64,000 nucleotides of DNA from Bog-473 sp963809715. GTDB taxonomy: Bacteria > Actinomycetota > Acidimicrobiia > Acidimicrobiales > RAAP-2. The notes beneath the pieces were generated by a model. It worked only from the letters and a program-made list of their open reading frames with translations. It ran no database searches and was not told the DNA's origin. Where the stretch lies: NCBI GenBank assembly GCA_963809715.1, contig CAWEKO010000008.1:124001-188000 (forward strand), read 5' to 3'. Below are positions 24,178 to 32,406 of the stretch, in pieces. Positions within the stretch are counted from its first letter, which is position 1. Each line of letters begins with the position of its first letter. The translations under genes were made by a program, and so were the position numbers.

Positions 24178-25304
24178 TTCGTCCGCGCCCGAACCGCCAG
24201 GTGCATCCTCTGGCCTGGTGGGCGTGGGCGGCGTGCCTGGCCGTGTCGGCCATGCAGACGACCAATCCGAACCCGTTCCTCCTGCTCCTGCTCGGGGCGG
24301 TCGCCTGCTTCGTCGTCGCCAGTTGCCGCGGGAACGATCCCTGGTCCAGATCGTTGGCGTTCTTCCTTCGAATCGGCGCGGTCGTGATCGTCATCCGGGT
24401 CGTCATCGAGATCTTCTTCGGCCAGCGCGGCGTCCCGGGACACGTGCTGTTCACCATGCCGCACGTCCCGCTTCCGTCCTGGGCGGCGGCGGTGAGCGTC
24501 GGTGGCGCCGTCACGCTGGAGTCGATTGTCACCGCTGCTGTTCTCGGCTTGCAGATCGCCGTGATCCTGGTTTGTTTCGGTGCCGCCAACTCGCTCGTCA
24601 GCCCCTATCGACTGCTCCGGTGCCTGCCCGCGGTCCTCTATGAAGCGGGCGTGGCGGTCACGGTTGCGCTGGCCTTCACGCCCGAGCTGGTCGAAACGAT
24701 TGGTTCGGTGCGTCAGGCCCGGCGCTTGCGGGGCATTCCGACGAGTGGTCTTCGGGGTCTGCGCGGCATAGCCGTCCCGGTCCTCGAGGGCGCACTCGAC
24801 CGCTCCCTGCAATTGGCGACGTCGATGGATGCGCGGGGCTATGGCCGTCGTGGCGACGCGCCCGGTACGGCCCGGACGCTGGCCACCACCGCCACCGTGG
24901 CCGGCCTTTTGCTGGCCGCCGTCGGCGTGTACGGGATCACTGATGCTGGTTCTGAGTTCGGGTTGGGGCTGCCCCTCATGGCAATCGCGGGTGTCTTGTG
25001 TGCCGTGGGGTTCGCCGCCCGCGGTCGGCGATTGCAGAGGTCGCGCTATCGACCGGATCGCTGGGGTGCGGTCGAGTGGCTCATCGTGGGTTCGGGACTG
25101 GTCGCACTCGGGACGATGATCCTCGCCCACTCGCTCGGGATCCCCGGCATGGTCGTGTCCTTCGTGCCACTGGCCGTGCCGCCGCTGCCCCTGCTGCCGG
25201 TGGCCGGGATCCTGGTGGCCGCCCTGCCGGCGCTGGTGGTTCCGGCGCGGCGCGTGGTCCCCGCATCGCCGCGCCGAGAGCTCGAAGCGATGGTGGCCAC
25301 GTGA
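24174..25304 (+). CDS. ECF transporter transmembrane subunit EcfT (CbiQ-like)
   Basis: A 376-residue scaffold subunit of an energy-coupling-factor importer. The membrane half has helices from about residue 20; the cytoplasmic coupling helices carry VRQARRLRGIP and SMDARGYGRR, the two conserved Ala-Arg-Gly type motifs that dock to the ATPases. Three more helices follow at the C-terminus, making it longer than the common 260-residue subunit. ATG 24174 overlaps the stop of the surface-protein gene. It works with the fused ATPase and the S component encoded next. Confidence 0.9.
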   Translation: MIRPRPNRQVHPLAWWAWAACLAVSAMQTTNPNPFLLLLLGAVACFVVASCRGNDPWSRSLAFFLRIGAVVIVIRVVIEIFFGQRGVPGHVLFTMPHVPLPSWAAAVSVGGAVTLESIVTAAVLGLQIAVILVCFGAANSLVSPYRLLRCLPAVLYEAGVAVTVALAFTPELVETIGSVRQARRLRGIPTSGLRGLRGIAVPVLEGALDRSLQLATSMDARGYGRRGDAPGTARTLATTATVAGLLLAAVGVYGITDAGSEFGLGLPLMAIAGVLCAVGFAARGRRLQRSRYRPDRWGAVEWLIVGSGLVALGTMILAHSLGIPGMVVSFVPLAVPPLPLLPVAGILVAALPALVVPARRVVPASPRRELEAMVAT

Positions 25305-26920
25305 TCCGTTTCGAACGCGTGTCCTTCCGCTACGCGGAGTGCGCCGAACCGATTCTCGACCAGCTTTCCCTTCTCATCCCCGAGGGGGAGCTGTGCGTGG
25401 TGATCGGCGAGACGGGGACCGGGAAGACGACCCTGCTGCGTTGCATCAACGGCCTCGTGCCGCATTTCAGCGGAGGAACCCTCGGCGGCACGGTCACGGT
25501 GGACGGCAGGTCGACCCGGGACCACCGGCCGCGGGACCTGGCCGACGTCGTCGGCTTCGTCGGCCAGAACCCGCTGGCCAGCTTCGTGACCGAACGGGTC
25601 GAGGACGAACTGGCCTACACCATGGAGAACCTGGGTGTGCCGCCCGAGGCCATGCGTCGGCGCGTGGAGGACACGCTCGATCTCCTGGGGCTGCAGGAGC
25701 TGCGCGACCGGCCCTTGCGCGCACTCTCCGGTGGTCAACAGCAGCGCGTCGCCATCGGGGCGGTGCTCTCCGCCTCTCCCCGCGTGCTCGTTCTCGACGA
25801 GCCGACCTCCGCCCTCGACCCGGCCGCGGCCGAAGAAGTCCTCAATGCGCTGGCCCGTCTGGTCCACGATCTCGGTCTGACCGTGGTCATGGCCGAGCAC
25901 CGGCTCGAGCGGGTGTTGCCCTTTGCGGATCGGCTCGTCCTCGTTCCCGGCGGGGGCCGGCCCCTCGAGGTCGGCCCGCCCGAGACCGTCATGCGTTCCG
26001 CCCCCGTGGCGCCCCCACTGATTCAGTTGGGTCGGGCGGTTGGGTGGGACCCCCTGCCACTCACCGTGCGCGACGCCCGCCGTTTGGCACCGGACTTGCG
26101 CGCCCGCATCGCTACCGAGAATCCTGCCCGCGCCGGTGCACACACCGTGCGGGCGGACGAAGCGGCCTCGGCACGGCGTCTCGCCGTCCACTACGGGCCC
26201 GTGGTGGCATTGTCATCGGTCGACCTCGAGATCCACGCCGGTGAGATCACCGGACTCATGGGGCGCAACGGCTCGGGTAAATCCTCGCTGCTCACGGTGC
26301 TGTCGGGCGGACGCGCCCCCAGTCGTGGGTCTGTGCTCGTGGGCGGACGGGACCCTCGGCGGATGAGTTCGGCCGAGCTCATCCGTGCGGTCGGCCTGGT
26401 CCCGCAGGACCCCGGATTGCTGCTCTACGGGGAATCGGTCGCGGACGAATGCCGCAACGCGGACCGGGCCTCCAGCCTGGGCGAAGGGACCACGAGGAGA
26501 ACGCTGGACCGGTTGCTGCCCGGAATGCCGTCCGACCGCCATCCGCGGGACCTCTCGGAGGGGCAGCGGCTGGCTCTCGTGCTCGCCATCGTCCTGGCGC
26601 CGCAACCTCGCATCCTTCTCCTCGACGAACCGACCCGGGGCCTCGACTACCCGAGCAAGGACCGGCTGGTCGACATTCTCCACGAACTGGCGGAGACCGG
26701 TCACGCGATCGTCTTGGCCACGCATGACGTCGAGCTGGCCGCTCGGGTGGCCCATCGCGCTGTCGTCTTGGCGGAGGGTGAAGTCATCGCAGACGGACCG
26801 GCGCACGAGGTGGTCTGCCACTCACCGGTCTTCGCGCCACAAATATCCAAGGTCCTCGCACCCGACGAATGGTTGACGCTGGACGAGGTCGAGCGGGCGC
26901 TCGCCGGGAGTCCCTCATGA
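25301..26920 (+). CDS. ECF transporter fused ATP-binding protein (EcfA-EcfA')
   Basis: One 539-residue polypeptide carries both ATPase domains of the ECF importer. Domain 1: Walker A GETGTGKTTLLR, signature LSGGQQQR, Walker B VLVLDEPTSALD and switch MAEHRLERV. Domain 2, from about residue 285: Walker A GRNGSGKSSLL, signature LSEGQRLAL, Walker B ILLLDEPTRGLD and switch ATHDVELA. The second signature (SEGQRLA rather than SGGQQQR) is degenerate in its last positions, common in fused proteins of this type. The GTG start at 25301 overlaps the EcfT stop; the longer upstream frame is internal to ecfT. Fusion ensures a 1:1 ATPase pair. Confidence 0.93.
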   Translation: MIRFERVSFRYAECAEPILDQLSLLIPEGELCVVIGETGTGKTTLLRCINGLVPHFSGGTLGGTVTVDGRSTRDHRPRDLADVVGFVGQNPLASFVTERVEDELAYTMENLGVPPEAMRRRVEDTLDLLGLQELRDRPLRALSGGQQQRVAIGAVLSASPRVLVLDEPTSALDPAAAEEVLNALARLVHDLGLTVVMAEHRLERVLPFADRLVLVPGGGRPLEVGPPETVMRSAPVAPPLIQLGRAVGWDPLPLTVRDARRLAPDLRARIATENPARAGAHTVRADEAASARRLAVHYGPVVALSSVDLEIHAGEITGLMGRNGSGKSSLLTVLSGGRAPSRGSVLVGGRDPRRMSSAELIRAVGLVPQDPGLLLYGESVADECRNADRASSLGEGTTRRTLDRLLPGMPSDRHPRDLSEGQRLALVLAIVLAPQPRILLLDEPTRGLDYPSKDRLVDILHELAETGHAIVLATHDVELAARVAHRAVVLAEGEVIADGPAHEVVCHSPVFAPQISKVLAPDEWLTLDEVERALAGSPS

Positions 26921-27741
26921 CGATCCCCTTGGAAGGGCCTCGGCGCCGGCACGTGCCGGCCATACGGCTCGGCCGTCGATCGTCGTTCCTTCTCGGCGTC
27001 ACGACCGCCTTCGGCATCGTGGCGTTCTGCTGGCCCTTGCTGATCCACCAGAGTGCGGGCCAAAACACGGCACACAGCGGCGATGCGCCCTGGGTGTTCG
27101 TCGCGCTGGTCCCACTCCTGATCGCCATCGTGATGGCCGAACTTTCCGAGGGCGGCATCGACGCCAAGGCGGTTGCGCTGCTCGGCATCCTGGCCGCCTG
27201 TTTTTCCGCCTTGCGCATCGCCAGTCCGGGGATAGACGGCTTCGAGCCCGAGTGGTTCCTGCTCATCCTGGCCGGACGCGTGTTCGGGCGTGGGTTTGGC
27301 TTCGTGTTCGGTTCGCTGGCCTTGTTTGCCTCGGCCCTCATCACCGGTGGTATCGGTCCGTGGCTCCCGTTCCAGATGCTCGCGGCCGCCTGGATCGGTT
27401 TCGGCGCCGGGTCCCTTCCCGCGGCGCGTGGCTTGACCGAACGCCTCCTTCTCGCCGGGTACGGAGGCGCGGCTGCGTTGGTGTACGGGATGCTCACCAA
27501 TTTCTGGTTCTGGCCTTTCGTCGGTTCCGAGACCAGCTATTCGTTCGTCCCCGGCGCCGGCATCGCCACCAATCTCCACCGCTTCCTTCTCTTCGACCTG
27601 ACGACGTCCATGGGGTTCGACCTGACGAGGGCCGTGACCTGCGCCGCCTTGATCCTCTTGTTGGGGCGGCCGGTGCTGGCCGCATTGCGCCGCGCCGCCC
27701 GTCGTGCCGTCTTCGAACCGAGCCCCCAGTTCGTCGATTGA
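26917..27741 (+). CDS. ECF transporter substrate-binding membrane subunit (EcfS), probably for cobalamin
   Basis: A 274-residue membrane protein with about six helices. AGRVFGRGFGFVFGSLALFASALITGGIGPWLPFQMLAAAWIGFGAG fits the S-component core, and NFWFWPF follows in helix 5. It overlaps the ATPase stop (ATGA) and completes the operon. The cobalamin riboswitch, the BtuF-like neighbour and the DUF4430-like surface protein together point to B12 or a cobinamide precursor as the cargo; the S-component sequence alone does not fix the vitamin. Confidence 0.85.
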   Translation: MTIPLEGPRRRHVPAIRLGRRSSFLLGVTTAFGIVAFCWPLLIHQSAGQNTAHSGDAPWVFVALVPLLIAIVMAELSEGGIDAKAVALLGILAACFSALRIASPGIDGFEPEWFLLILAGRVFGRGFGFVFGSLALFASALITGGIGPWLPFQMLAAAWIGFGAGSLPAARGLTERLLLAGYGGAAALVYGMLTNFWFWPFVGSETSYSFVPGAGIATNLHRFLLFDLTTSMGFDLTRAVTCAALILLLGRPVLAALRRAARRAVFEPSPQFVD

Positions 27742-27782
27742 GGCGGGAACCCACTGCAGGGTGAGAGACTCGGTGGTCCCCT

Positions 27783-28451
27783 ATGACCGAGTCAGTCGAA
27801 CGAAGCGCACCGCGCCGAACCACAACCTCGAAGAGGTCGAAGAGTCGCGGGCACCAGAGGGTGGTGGCGGGTGGGGACGCCCGGAATCGCCAACCCCGGG
27901 GTGACCGTCGACGCCAGCAGATCCTCGACGCCGCCGTCGAGCTGTTCGCCGCGAAGGGCTACCGGGGGACCGGTGTGGCCGCCTTGGCCGATCGGGTCGG
28001 GATGACGGCGACCGGCATGCTCTACTACTTCGGCTCCAAGGAGCGCTTGCTTCAAGAGGTCGTGGCCGAGCGCGACCGGCGCGACGTGCTCGACCTCGAT
28101 TCGCTCACCCTGTCGAGCTTTCGCGAGCTCGGGCGCCACAATGCCGAGACGGCGATGCTCACCCAGCTCTACGTCGTCCTCGGGGCCGAGAGCCTCGACG
28201 CCGACGATCCGCTGCACGACTTTTTCATCGATCGTTACGAGACGGCCCGAGCGCTCGTCCGTTCGGTCATCGAACACGAGCGTGACGACGGGAACTTCAG
28301 GGACGATCTGAATGTCGAGCAGATCGCCCGCGAGGTCATCGCGGTGCTCATGGGGTTGGAGATCCAGTGGCTGGCCGACCCCGACCGGGTCGATCTGGCC
28401 GAGGCGATGGAGGCCTACTTCGATCGCCTCGTCGCCGAGCTCTCGGCTTGA
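27783..28451 (+). CDS. TetR/AcrR family transcriptional regulator
   Basis: A 222-residue repressor whose DNA-binding domain is RRQQILDAAVELFAAKGYRGTGVAALADRVGMT then ATGMLYYFGSKERLLQEVV. It has a basic, disordered N-terminal stretch of about 40 residues (RTTTSKRSKSRGHQR); a GTG near residue 27 is an alternative start. The C-terminal helices resemble the group with ALV-R-S-V-I-E-H-E-R-D-D-G-N-F, seen in regulators of fatty-acid or xenobiotic genes. It stands alone between the ECF operon and a cupin gene, and its target is not obvious. Confidence 0.88.
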   Translation: MTESVERSAPRRTTTSKRSKSRGHQRVVAGGDARNRQPRGDRRRQQILDAAVELFAAKGYRGTGVAALADRVGMTATGMLYYFGSKERLLQEVVAERDRRDVLDLDSLTLSSFRELGRHNAETAMLTQLYVVLGAESLDADDPLHDFFIDRYETARALVRSVIEHERDDGNFRDDLNVEQIAREVIAVLMGLEIQWLADPDRVDLAEAMEAYFDRLVAELSA

Positions 28452-28606
28452 GCCCGTCGCGGCGATCAGCCGGCGGCGGTCCCTCCGATGGAACGGCCGC
28501 TCGTGAGGGCGAGGGCAGGACCCTGCCCTACGCGAGGGGGGCGGCCGCCCGAGGCGTCATAGTGAGGACCGGGAAGTAGAAGAGGAAATCAACAGGTGGA
28601 GGCATC

Positions 28607-29011
28607 GTGGAACTCGTACCGCAGCAGCCGTCCGGGAAGGGCCCGTCCGAATGGTTCACCGGTGACGTGTACCTCGACGCCATCGTCCGCGGCGAGGAGC
28701 CGTCTCGGGTGCGGGTGAACGCGGTCCACTTCACCCCCGGTGCCCGCACGGCCTGGCATTCGCACGCCGTGGGCCAGACGCTCTACGTCACCGAGGGCGT
28801 CGGGCTCGTCCAGTCCCGCGGCGAGGCCATCCTCAACATCCGTCCCGGCGACATCGTCCACGCCCACGCCGACGAGGAGCACTGGCACGGCGCCACCCCG
28901 GACCACTTCATGACCCACCTCTCCATCACCGAGGGGGTGGGTGACAGCGAGAAGCCCGAGACCGACTGGCGGGCTCACGTCACCGAGGCGGAGTACCGGG
29001 GCGAGCAGTAG
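28607..29011 (+). CDS. Cupin domain-containing protein
   Basis: A 134-residue single-domain cupin. Motif 1 is FTPGARTAWHSHAVGQTLYVTEG (metal ligands HxH and a later acidic residue); motif 2 is IRPGDIVHAHADEEHWHGATPDHFM. The GTG start has no strong competitor; AGGTGGAGG lies 4-12 bases before it. The sequence resembles the small cupins that are lyases or isomerases on carboxylic acids, or accessory proteins next to carboxymuconolactone decarboxylases; the reaction is not assignable. Confidence 0.88.
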   Translation: MELVPQQPSGKGPSEWFTGDVYLDAIVRGEEPSRVRVNAVHFTPGARTAWHSHAVGQTLYVTEGVGLVQSRGEAILNIRPGDIVHAHADEEHWHGATPDHFMTHLSITEGVGDSEKPETDWRAHVTEAEYRGEQ

Positions 29012-29050
29012 CTCGAGGGAGCCCCGCGAGCACCCTCCCGACGGCCTCGC

Positions 29051-29851
29051 TCAGATGTAGCGCCGAGCCACCGTCTCGGCCTGGGCGCGGTAGCTGGCGC
29101 CGAAGAGCGCCGTGTGCACGAGGAGGGGGACGAGCTGAAACAGGCCCACCCGGTCCTCCCAGCCGTCGGCGAGCGGGTTGACCTCGGCGTAGGCGCGCCG
29201 CATGCGTTCGGGAACGGCGCCGAACAGGGCGAGCATGGCCAGGTCCTCTTCGGGGTGGCCCCCGTGGGTCGAGGGGTCGATGAGCCAGGCCCGCCCGTCG
29301 GCACCCCACAGGACGTTGCCCCACCAGAGGTCGCCGTGCACGAGTGCGGGTCCGCCGGGCGGAAGCAGTGCGGCCAGCCGGTCCACCACCGGGCCCACGG
29401 CGTCGGTCAGCCCGCAACGCTGTGCCAGGCCCAAGAGTCGGGCGGCGTAGAAGGTCACGTCATCGGGTGCGGGACTGGGATCCACCGGGCAGGCACCGAT
29501 CAGCGAGGAGCCCCCGCCCCATTCGCCCCATGGCTGCGCGTGCAGGCGGGCGAGGTCACGTCCGAGCGCCTCCTCGTGTCCGGCCGTCCGGGGAGCCTGC
29601 TCGACTGCGGTCGTCACCAGGAGGTCGGCTTCGGCGAGGACGATGGCCGGCACCGGAGGGGCACCGGGCACCGCGGCCAGCGCACGCAGGCCCTCGCCCT
29701 CGTCGCCGGCGCCGGGTCCCACCTTCGCCACCAGGGTGTGATCCCCGGCCTCGACCAGCCACGCCGCACCACCCAACGAGCGCGGCCGCCCCAGGGGACC
29801 GGCCGTCGCCGCGAGGCGCGACGCCCACGTCGAAGCATCGTCCTCGTGCAC
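29051..29851 (-). CDS. Fructosamine kinase family protein
   Basis: A protein-kinase-like-fold sugar kinase that may phosphorylate fructosamines or ribulosamines on glycated proteins, preparing them for repair. LVAKVGPGAGDEGEGLRALAAV holds the ATP-binding Lys. ALVHGDLWWGNVLWGADGRAWLIDPSTHGGHPEEDLAML holds the catalytic HGDLxxxN and the metal-binding DP, both intact. YRAQAETVARRYI is a family-like C-terminus. GTG 29851 is my choice; ATG 29905 is possible but would overlap the start of the divergent hydrolase gene. At 266 residues it is close to bacterial members. The two genes share a very short divergent promoter region. Confidence 0.85.
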   Translation of the reverse strand: MHEDDASTWASRLAATAGPLGRPRSLGGAAWLVEAGDHTLVAKVGPGAGDEGEGLRALAAVPGAPPVPAIVLAEADLLVTTAVEQAPRTAGHEEALGRDLARLHAQPWGEWGGGSSLIGACPVDPSPAPDDVTFYAARLLGLAQRCGLTDAVGPVVDRLAALLPPGGPALVHGDLWWGNVLWGADGRAWLIDPSTHGGHPEEDLAMLALFGAVPERMRRAYAEVNPLADGWEDRVGLFQLVPLLVHTALFGASYRAQAETVARRYI

Positions 29852-29903
29852 CGCGTCACTCTGGCATCTCGTCGAGGCGCCGGAGGTCGAGCACAATGGC
29901 GCC

Positions 29904-30494
29904 ATGCCTGCAAGAGGACCGGCCGGACTGATCTTGACGCCCGGTGCGAGCGCGCGTCGCGACCAGTCGGGCCTGGTGGCCATCGACGACGCCGTCACCG
30001 CGCAGGGTCCGGCGGTCGAACGGGTGGAGTTCCCGGGACAGGCGTCAGGGAAGCGGCGGACCGACCCTCCCGCCGTCTGCATCGAGGTGGTGCGGAACGC
30101 GACAGCGGCACTGGCCGAGCGGCTCGGCGTGCGGACCGCGCGGATCGCCATCGGCGGTCGCTCCTTCGGGGGGCGCATGTGCTCTTTGGCCGCGGCCGAG
30201 GGACTCGACGTCGCCGCGCTGGTCCTCGTCAGTTACCCGCTCCACCCGCCGGGCAAGCCGGATCGTTTGCGGACTGAGCACTTTCCGCAACTGAGCCTTC
30301 CCTGCCTCTTCGTGTCAGGCCGCAAGGACGCCTTTGCCACTCCCGCCGAGCTCGAACGCGAGGTTGCCGCCATTCCGGGTCCCGTGACCGTGTCCCTCGT
30401 CGAGGGCGACCACTCGCTCCGTCGCAGCGAAATTGAGGTTGCCACCATCGTGGCGTCGTGGCTGCACGGGCTCGCGAGCCCCCGGCGCCGCTGA
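29904..30494 (+). CDS. Alpha/beta-hydrolase of the KANL3/Tex30 (dienelactone hydrolase-like) family
   Basis: A 196-residue alpha/beta hydrolase. LILTPGASARRDQSGLVAID holds the oxyanion region, IAIGGRSFGGRMCSLAAAEG the nucleophile elbow GxSxG as GRSFGG, PCLFVSGRKDAFATP the acidic residue and VEGDHSLR the catalytic His. The compact form with VSYPLHPPGKPDRLRTEHF matches the Tex30/KANL3-like group of uncertain substrate. It is divergent from the fructosamine kinase gene. Confidence 0.85.
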   Translation: MPARGPAGLILTPGASARRDQSGLVAIDDAVTAQGPAVERVEFPGQASGKRRTDPPAVCIEVVRNATAALAERLGVRTARIAIGGRSFGGRMCSLAAAEGLDVAALVLVSYPLHPPGKPDRLRTEHFPQLSLPCLFVSGRKDAFATPAELEREVAAIPGPVTVSLVEGDHSLRRSEIEVATIVASWLHGLASPRRR

Positions 30495-30541
30495 CGCAGA
30501 TCTCCAGGACAGGGGCGTCCACATCGGGCTCCCCGAGGCAC

Positions 30542-30555
30542 TCACCTCGAGGTGA
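30542..30555. repeat. Perfect 14-base palindrome
   Basis: TCACCTCGAGGTGA stands 48 bases after the hydrolase stop. It is too short and loop-free for a terminator and could be a protein site, but no gene start is near. The rest of the 228-base gap before the convergent TetR gene shows no gene I can support. Confidence 0.3.
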
Positions 30556-30723
30556 CAAGGTTGAGCCAACGCTCACGCAACGAGAGTGGGACCCCGAACC
30601 GCCATGCCGAGTTACTGCACGGCCCGCATGACGGGGAAAAAGATGGCGCTTGGTTTGTCGCGTGCCTTCGCCCGCATGGCCCCCAAGCTCGATCCGAGGC
30701 GACCCCGCACGAAGGAGAGCGCG

Positions 30724-31290
30724 TCAGGTGCGGGCCGGCGTGAGGGCATCACGCAGGGCGCGCAGCCCGGCCGAGGTCTGCTGGACGAACTCCTCGTCCC
30801 GCCCGTGGTCGCCCCGCTCGAGCCAGGTCAGGGTGGCTTCGACCAGCCAGCCGAAGAGCGCCTCGGCCCGCCAGGTGTCGAAGAGCTCGTCGCCCGAGTC
30901 GAGCCCCGTCAGCTGGCGCACCACGTTGACCGAGATGGCGCGCAGCTCCGAGGCGTAGGCGGCGAACTGCGGCTCCCGCGCGGCATGACGCCAGAGCAGG
31001 GTGAAGGCGCCCGGGTCCTCGCGGGCCACCGTGAGCAAGGTACGCGGGCCCAGGCCGCTGCGGGTGGGCTCGGCCAGTTCGCTGCGCAGCTCCTGGCCCA
31101 GGTCCTCGAAGACCTGCTGGAGGATGGCGCGGTAGAGATCTTCCTTCGACGCGAAGTGCCGGTAGACGATCAGTTTGGTCACGCCGCAGCGGGCCGCCAC
31201 GTCGTCCATGGACGTCTGGGCAAAGCCGGACGTCGCGAAGGCACGCGCCGCGCTCTCGAGGATGGCGGCGCGTCGTTCGGCACGCGGCAG
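30724..31290 (-). CDS. TetR/AcrR family transcriptional regulator
   Basis: A repressor of about 188 residues. RRAAILESAARAFATSGFAQTSMDDVAARCGVTKLIVYRHFASKEDLYRAIL is a complete TetR DNA-binding domain, and FDTWRAEALFGWLVEATLTWL is near the C-terminus. The start is a problem: no ATG, GTG or TTG lies in frame within reach. CTG 31290 (followed by PRAERRAAI) is the nearest codon at the right place; the reading upstream (IQIESKF) also looks TetR-like, so translation may begin a few codons earlier from a rare codon, or a base may be lost. It is divergent from the di-iron/monooxygenase pair and probably represses it through a near-palindrome in the gap. Confidence 0.82.
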   Translation of the reverse strand: MPRAERRAAILESAARAFATSGFAQTSMDDVAARCGVTKLIVYRHFASKEDLYRAILQQVFEDLGQELRSELAEPTRSGLGPRTLLTVAREDPGAFTLLWRHAAREPQFAAYASELRAISVNVVRQLTGLDSGDELFDTWRAEALFGWLVEATLTWLERGDHGRDEEFVQQTSAGLRALRDALTPART

Positions 31291-31306
31291 GAACTTGCTC
31301 TCGATC

Positions 31307-31326
31307 TGTATACGTGCGAGTGTACA
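31307..31326. promoter_or_regulatory. Candidate TetR operator
   Basis: TGTATAC and GTGTACA are 7-base arms separated by 6 bases and complementary except at one position. They lie between the leftward TetR gene and the rightward ferritin-like gene, 17 bases from the TetR start as chosen. Spacing and position fit an operator serving both promoters. Confidence 0.55.
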
Positions 31327-31371
31327 CTCCCGAGTAACAACGCAGAGGGAACCTGCAGGGGAGGACCGGGC

Positions 31372-32406
31372 ATGGGCACGGCACAGGTTGAGTTCACCGA
31401 GGACGAGCTCCTGAGCGACCTGGCGGTGAGCGAACCGCTCTTCGCCGGTGGGGTGCGCTGCCACGGCGGCTTCGACGCCGCCGGTATCTACGTGTCGCCC
31501 CGCACGCGCTCTCGCGTCCCGGCCATTGCGGCGTGGGGCGCGCAGAACTGCGAACGCTTCGGCACCGATCTCATCGATGTGCCGCTCGAGCGCTGGGAAC
31601 GCTCGTACCCCAATGTCGAGCAGGCGCGCTTCCTCATTCGCGCCGGCGTGCCCGAGCCGCTCATGGCCACGCTGACCCGCATCGGGACGGTGGAGGGGTA
31701 CGGGGCCAACATCCGGCTGCTCAAGCCCAAGGACATGCAGCGCCACTTCGTGGAGGACGTGCGGGGGACGGCCATCGATCATCTCGGCGGCGGCCTCTTC
31801 GAGGCGCACGGCCGCGACGAGGCGGGCTGGGAACAAGAGGCCGGTCACCGCGACATGTGGTTCGCCGCCCGCGACATCGCGTTCGAGCGTCCGGTCGACG
31901 AGCTGGACATCGAGGCCATGCTGGCCCGCATGGGCTTCGGGGCGAACCGGCCCGGCGCCGGCGGCACGCGCCTGTTGCCCGACGACGTCTCGGCCGATCT
32001 CGAAATGATGGTCAGCCTGATGGTGCGTGTCCTCTTCATCGAGATCTCGGCCTTCCACACCTTCGCCTGGGCCGAATCGTGGATGTCCGACACCGAGCTC
32101 GTCGCCGGGGAGGGCGCCGCCGCCCAGCTGGTCAGCTACATCCGGGCCGACGAGACGCCGCACGTCGGCTACCTGCGCACCGCGCTCTCCGAGATGCGCG
32201 ACCGCACCTGGGTCGGCGAGACGGGCGCGCACCACGCCGGGACCGACATGATCGGGCGCATCTGGGAGCCGCTGCTGGCCCAGAGCCTGGGCCCGGCCCG
32301 CGAGGACGGCCGGCGGGCCACCCGGGCCGAGGTCGAGCACTGGTGCGAACGCCGCGCCGACGGCGCCGACGTCCTGGCCGAGTTCAACGCCCTGGGCGAC
32401 GCATGA
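31372..32406 (+). CDS. Putative ferritin-like di-iron protein
   Basis: A 344-residue soluble protein I do not recognise by name. The C-terminal half holds FIEISAFHTFAWAESWM then SYIRADETPHVGYLRTALSEM. Two helices each carrying E-x-x-(x)-H are the di-iron ligand pattern of ferritin-like oxygenases, and FEAHGRDEAGWEQEAGH earlier offers further Glu/His. The N-terminal half (RTRSRVPAIAAWGAQNCERFG) is alpha-rich with no known signature. ATG 31372 has GGGGAGGACCGGG upstream. Its stop overlaps the start of a luciferase-like flavin monooxygenase gene, so the two proteins probably act on the same substrate; the TetR gene upstream would respond to it. Confidence 0.65.
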   Translation: MGTAQVEFTEDELLSDLAVSEPLFAGGVRCHGGFDAAGIYVSPRTRSRVPAIAAWGAQNCERFGTDLIDVPLERWERSYPNVEQARFLIRAGVPEPLMATLTRIGTVEGYGANIRLLKPKDMQRHFVEDVRGTAIDHLGGGLFEAHGRDEAGWEQEAGHRDMWFAARDIAFERPVDELDIEAMLARMGFGANRPGAGGTRLLPDDVSADLEMMVSLMVRVLFIEISAFHTFAWAESWMSDTELVAGEGAAAQLVSYIRADETPHVGYLRTALSEMRDRTWVGETGAHHAGTDMIGRIWEPLLAQSLGPAREDGRRATRAEVEHWCERRADGADVLAEFNALGDA

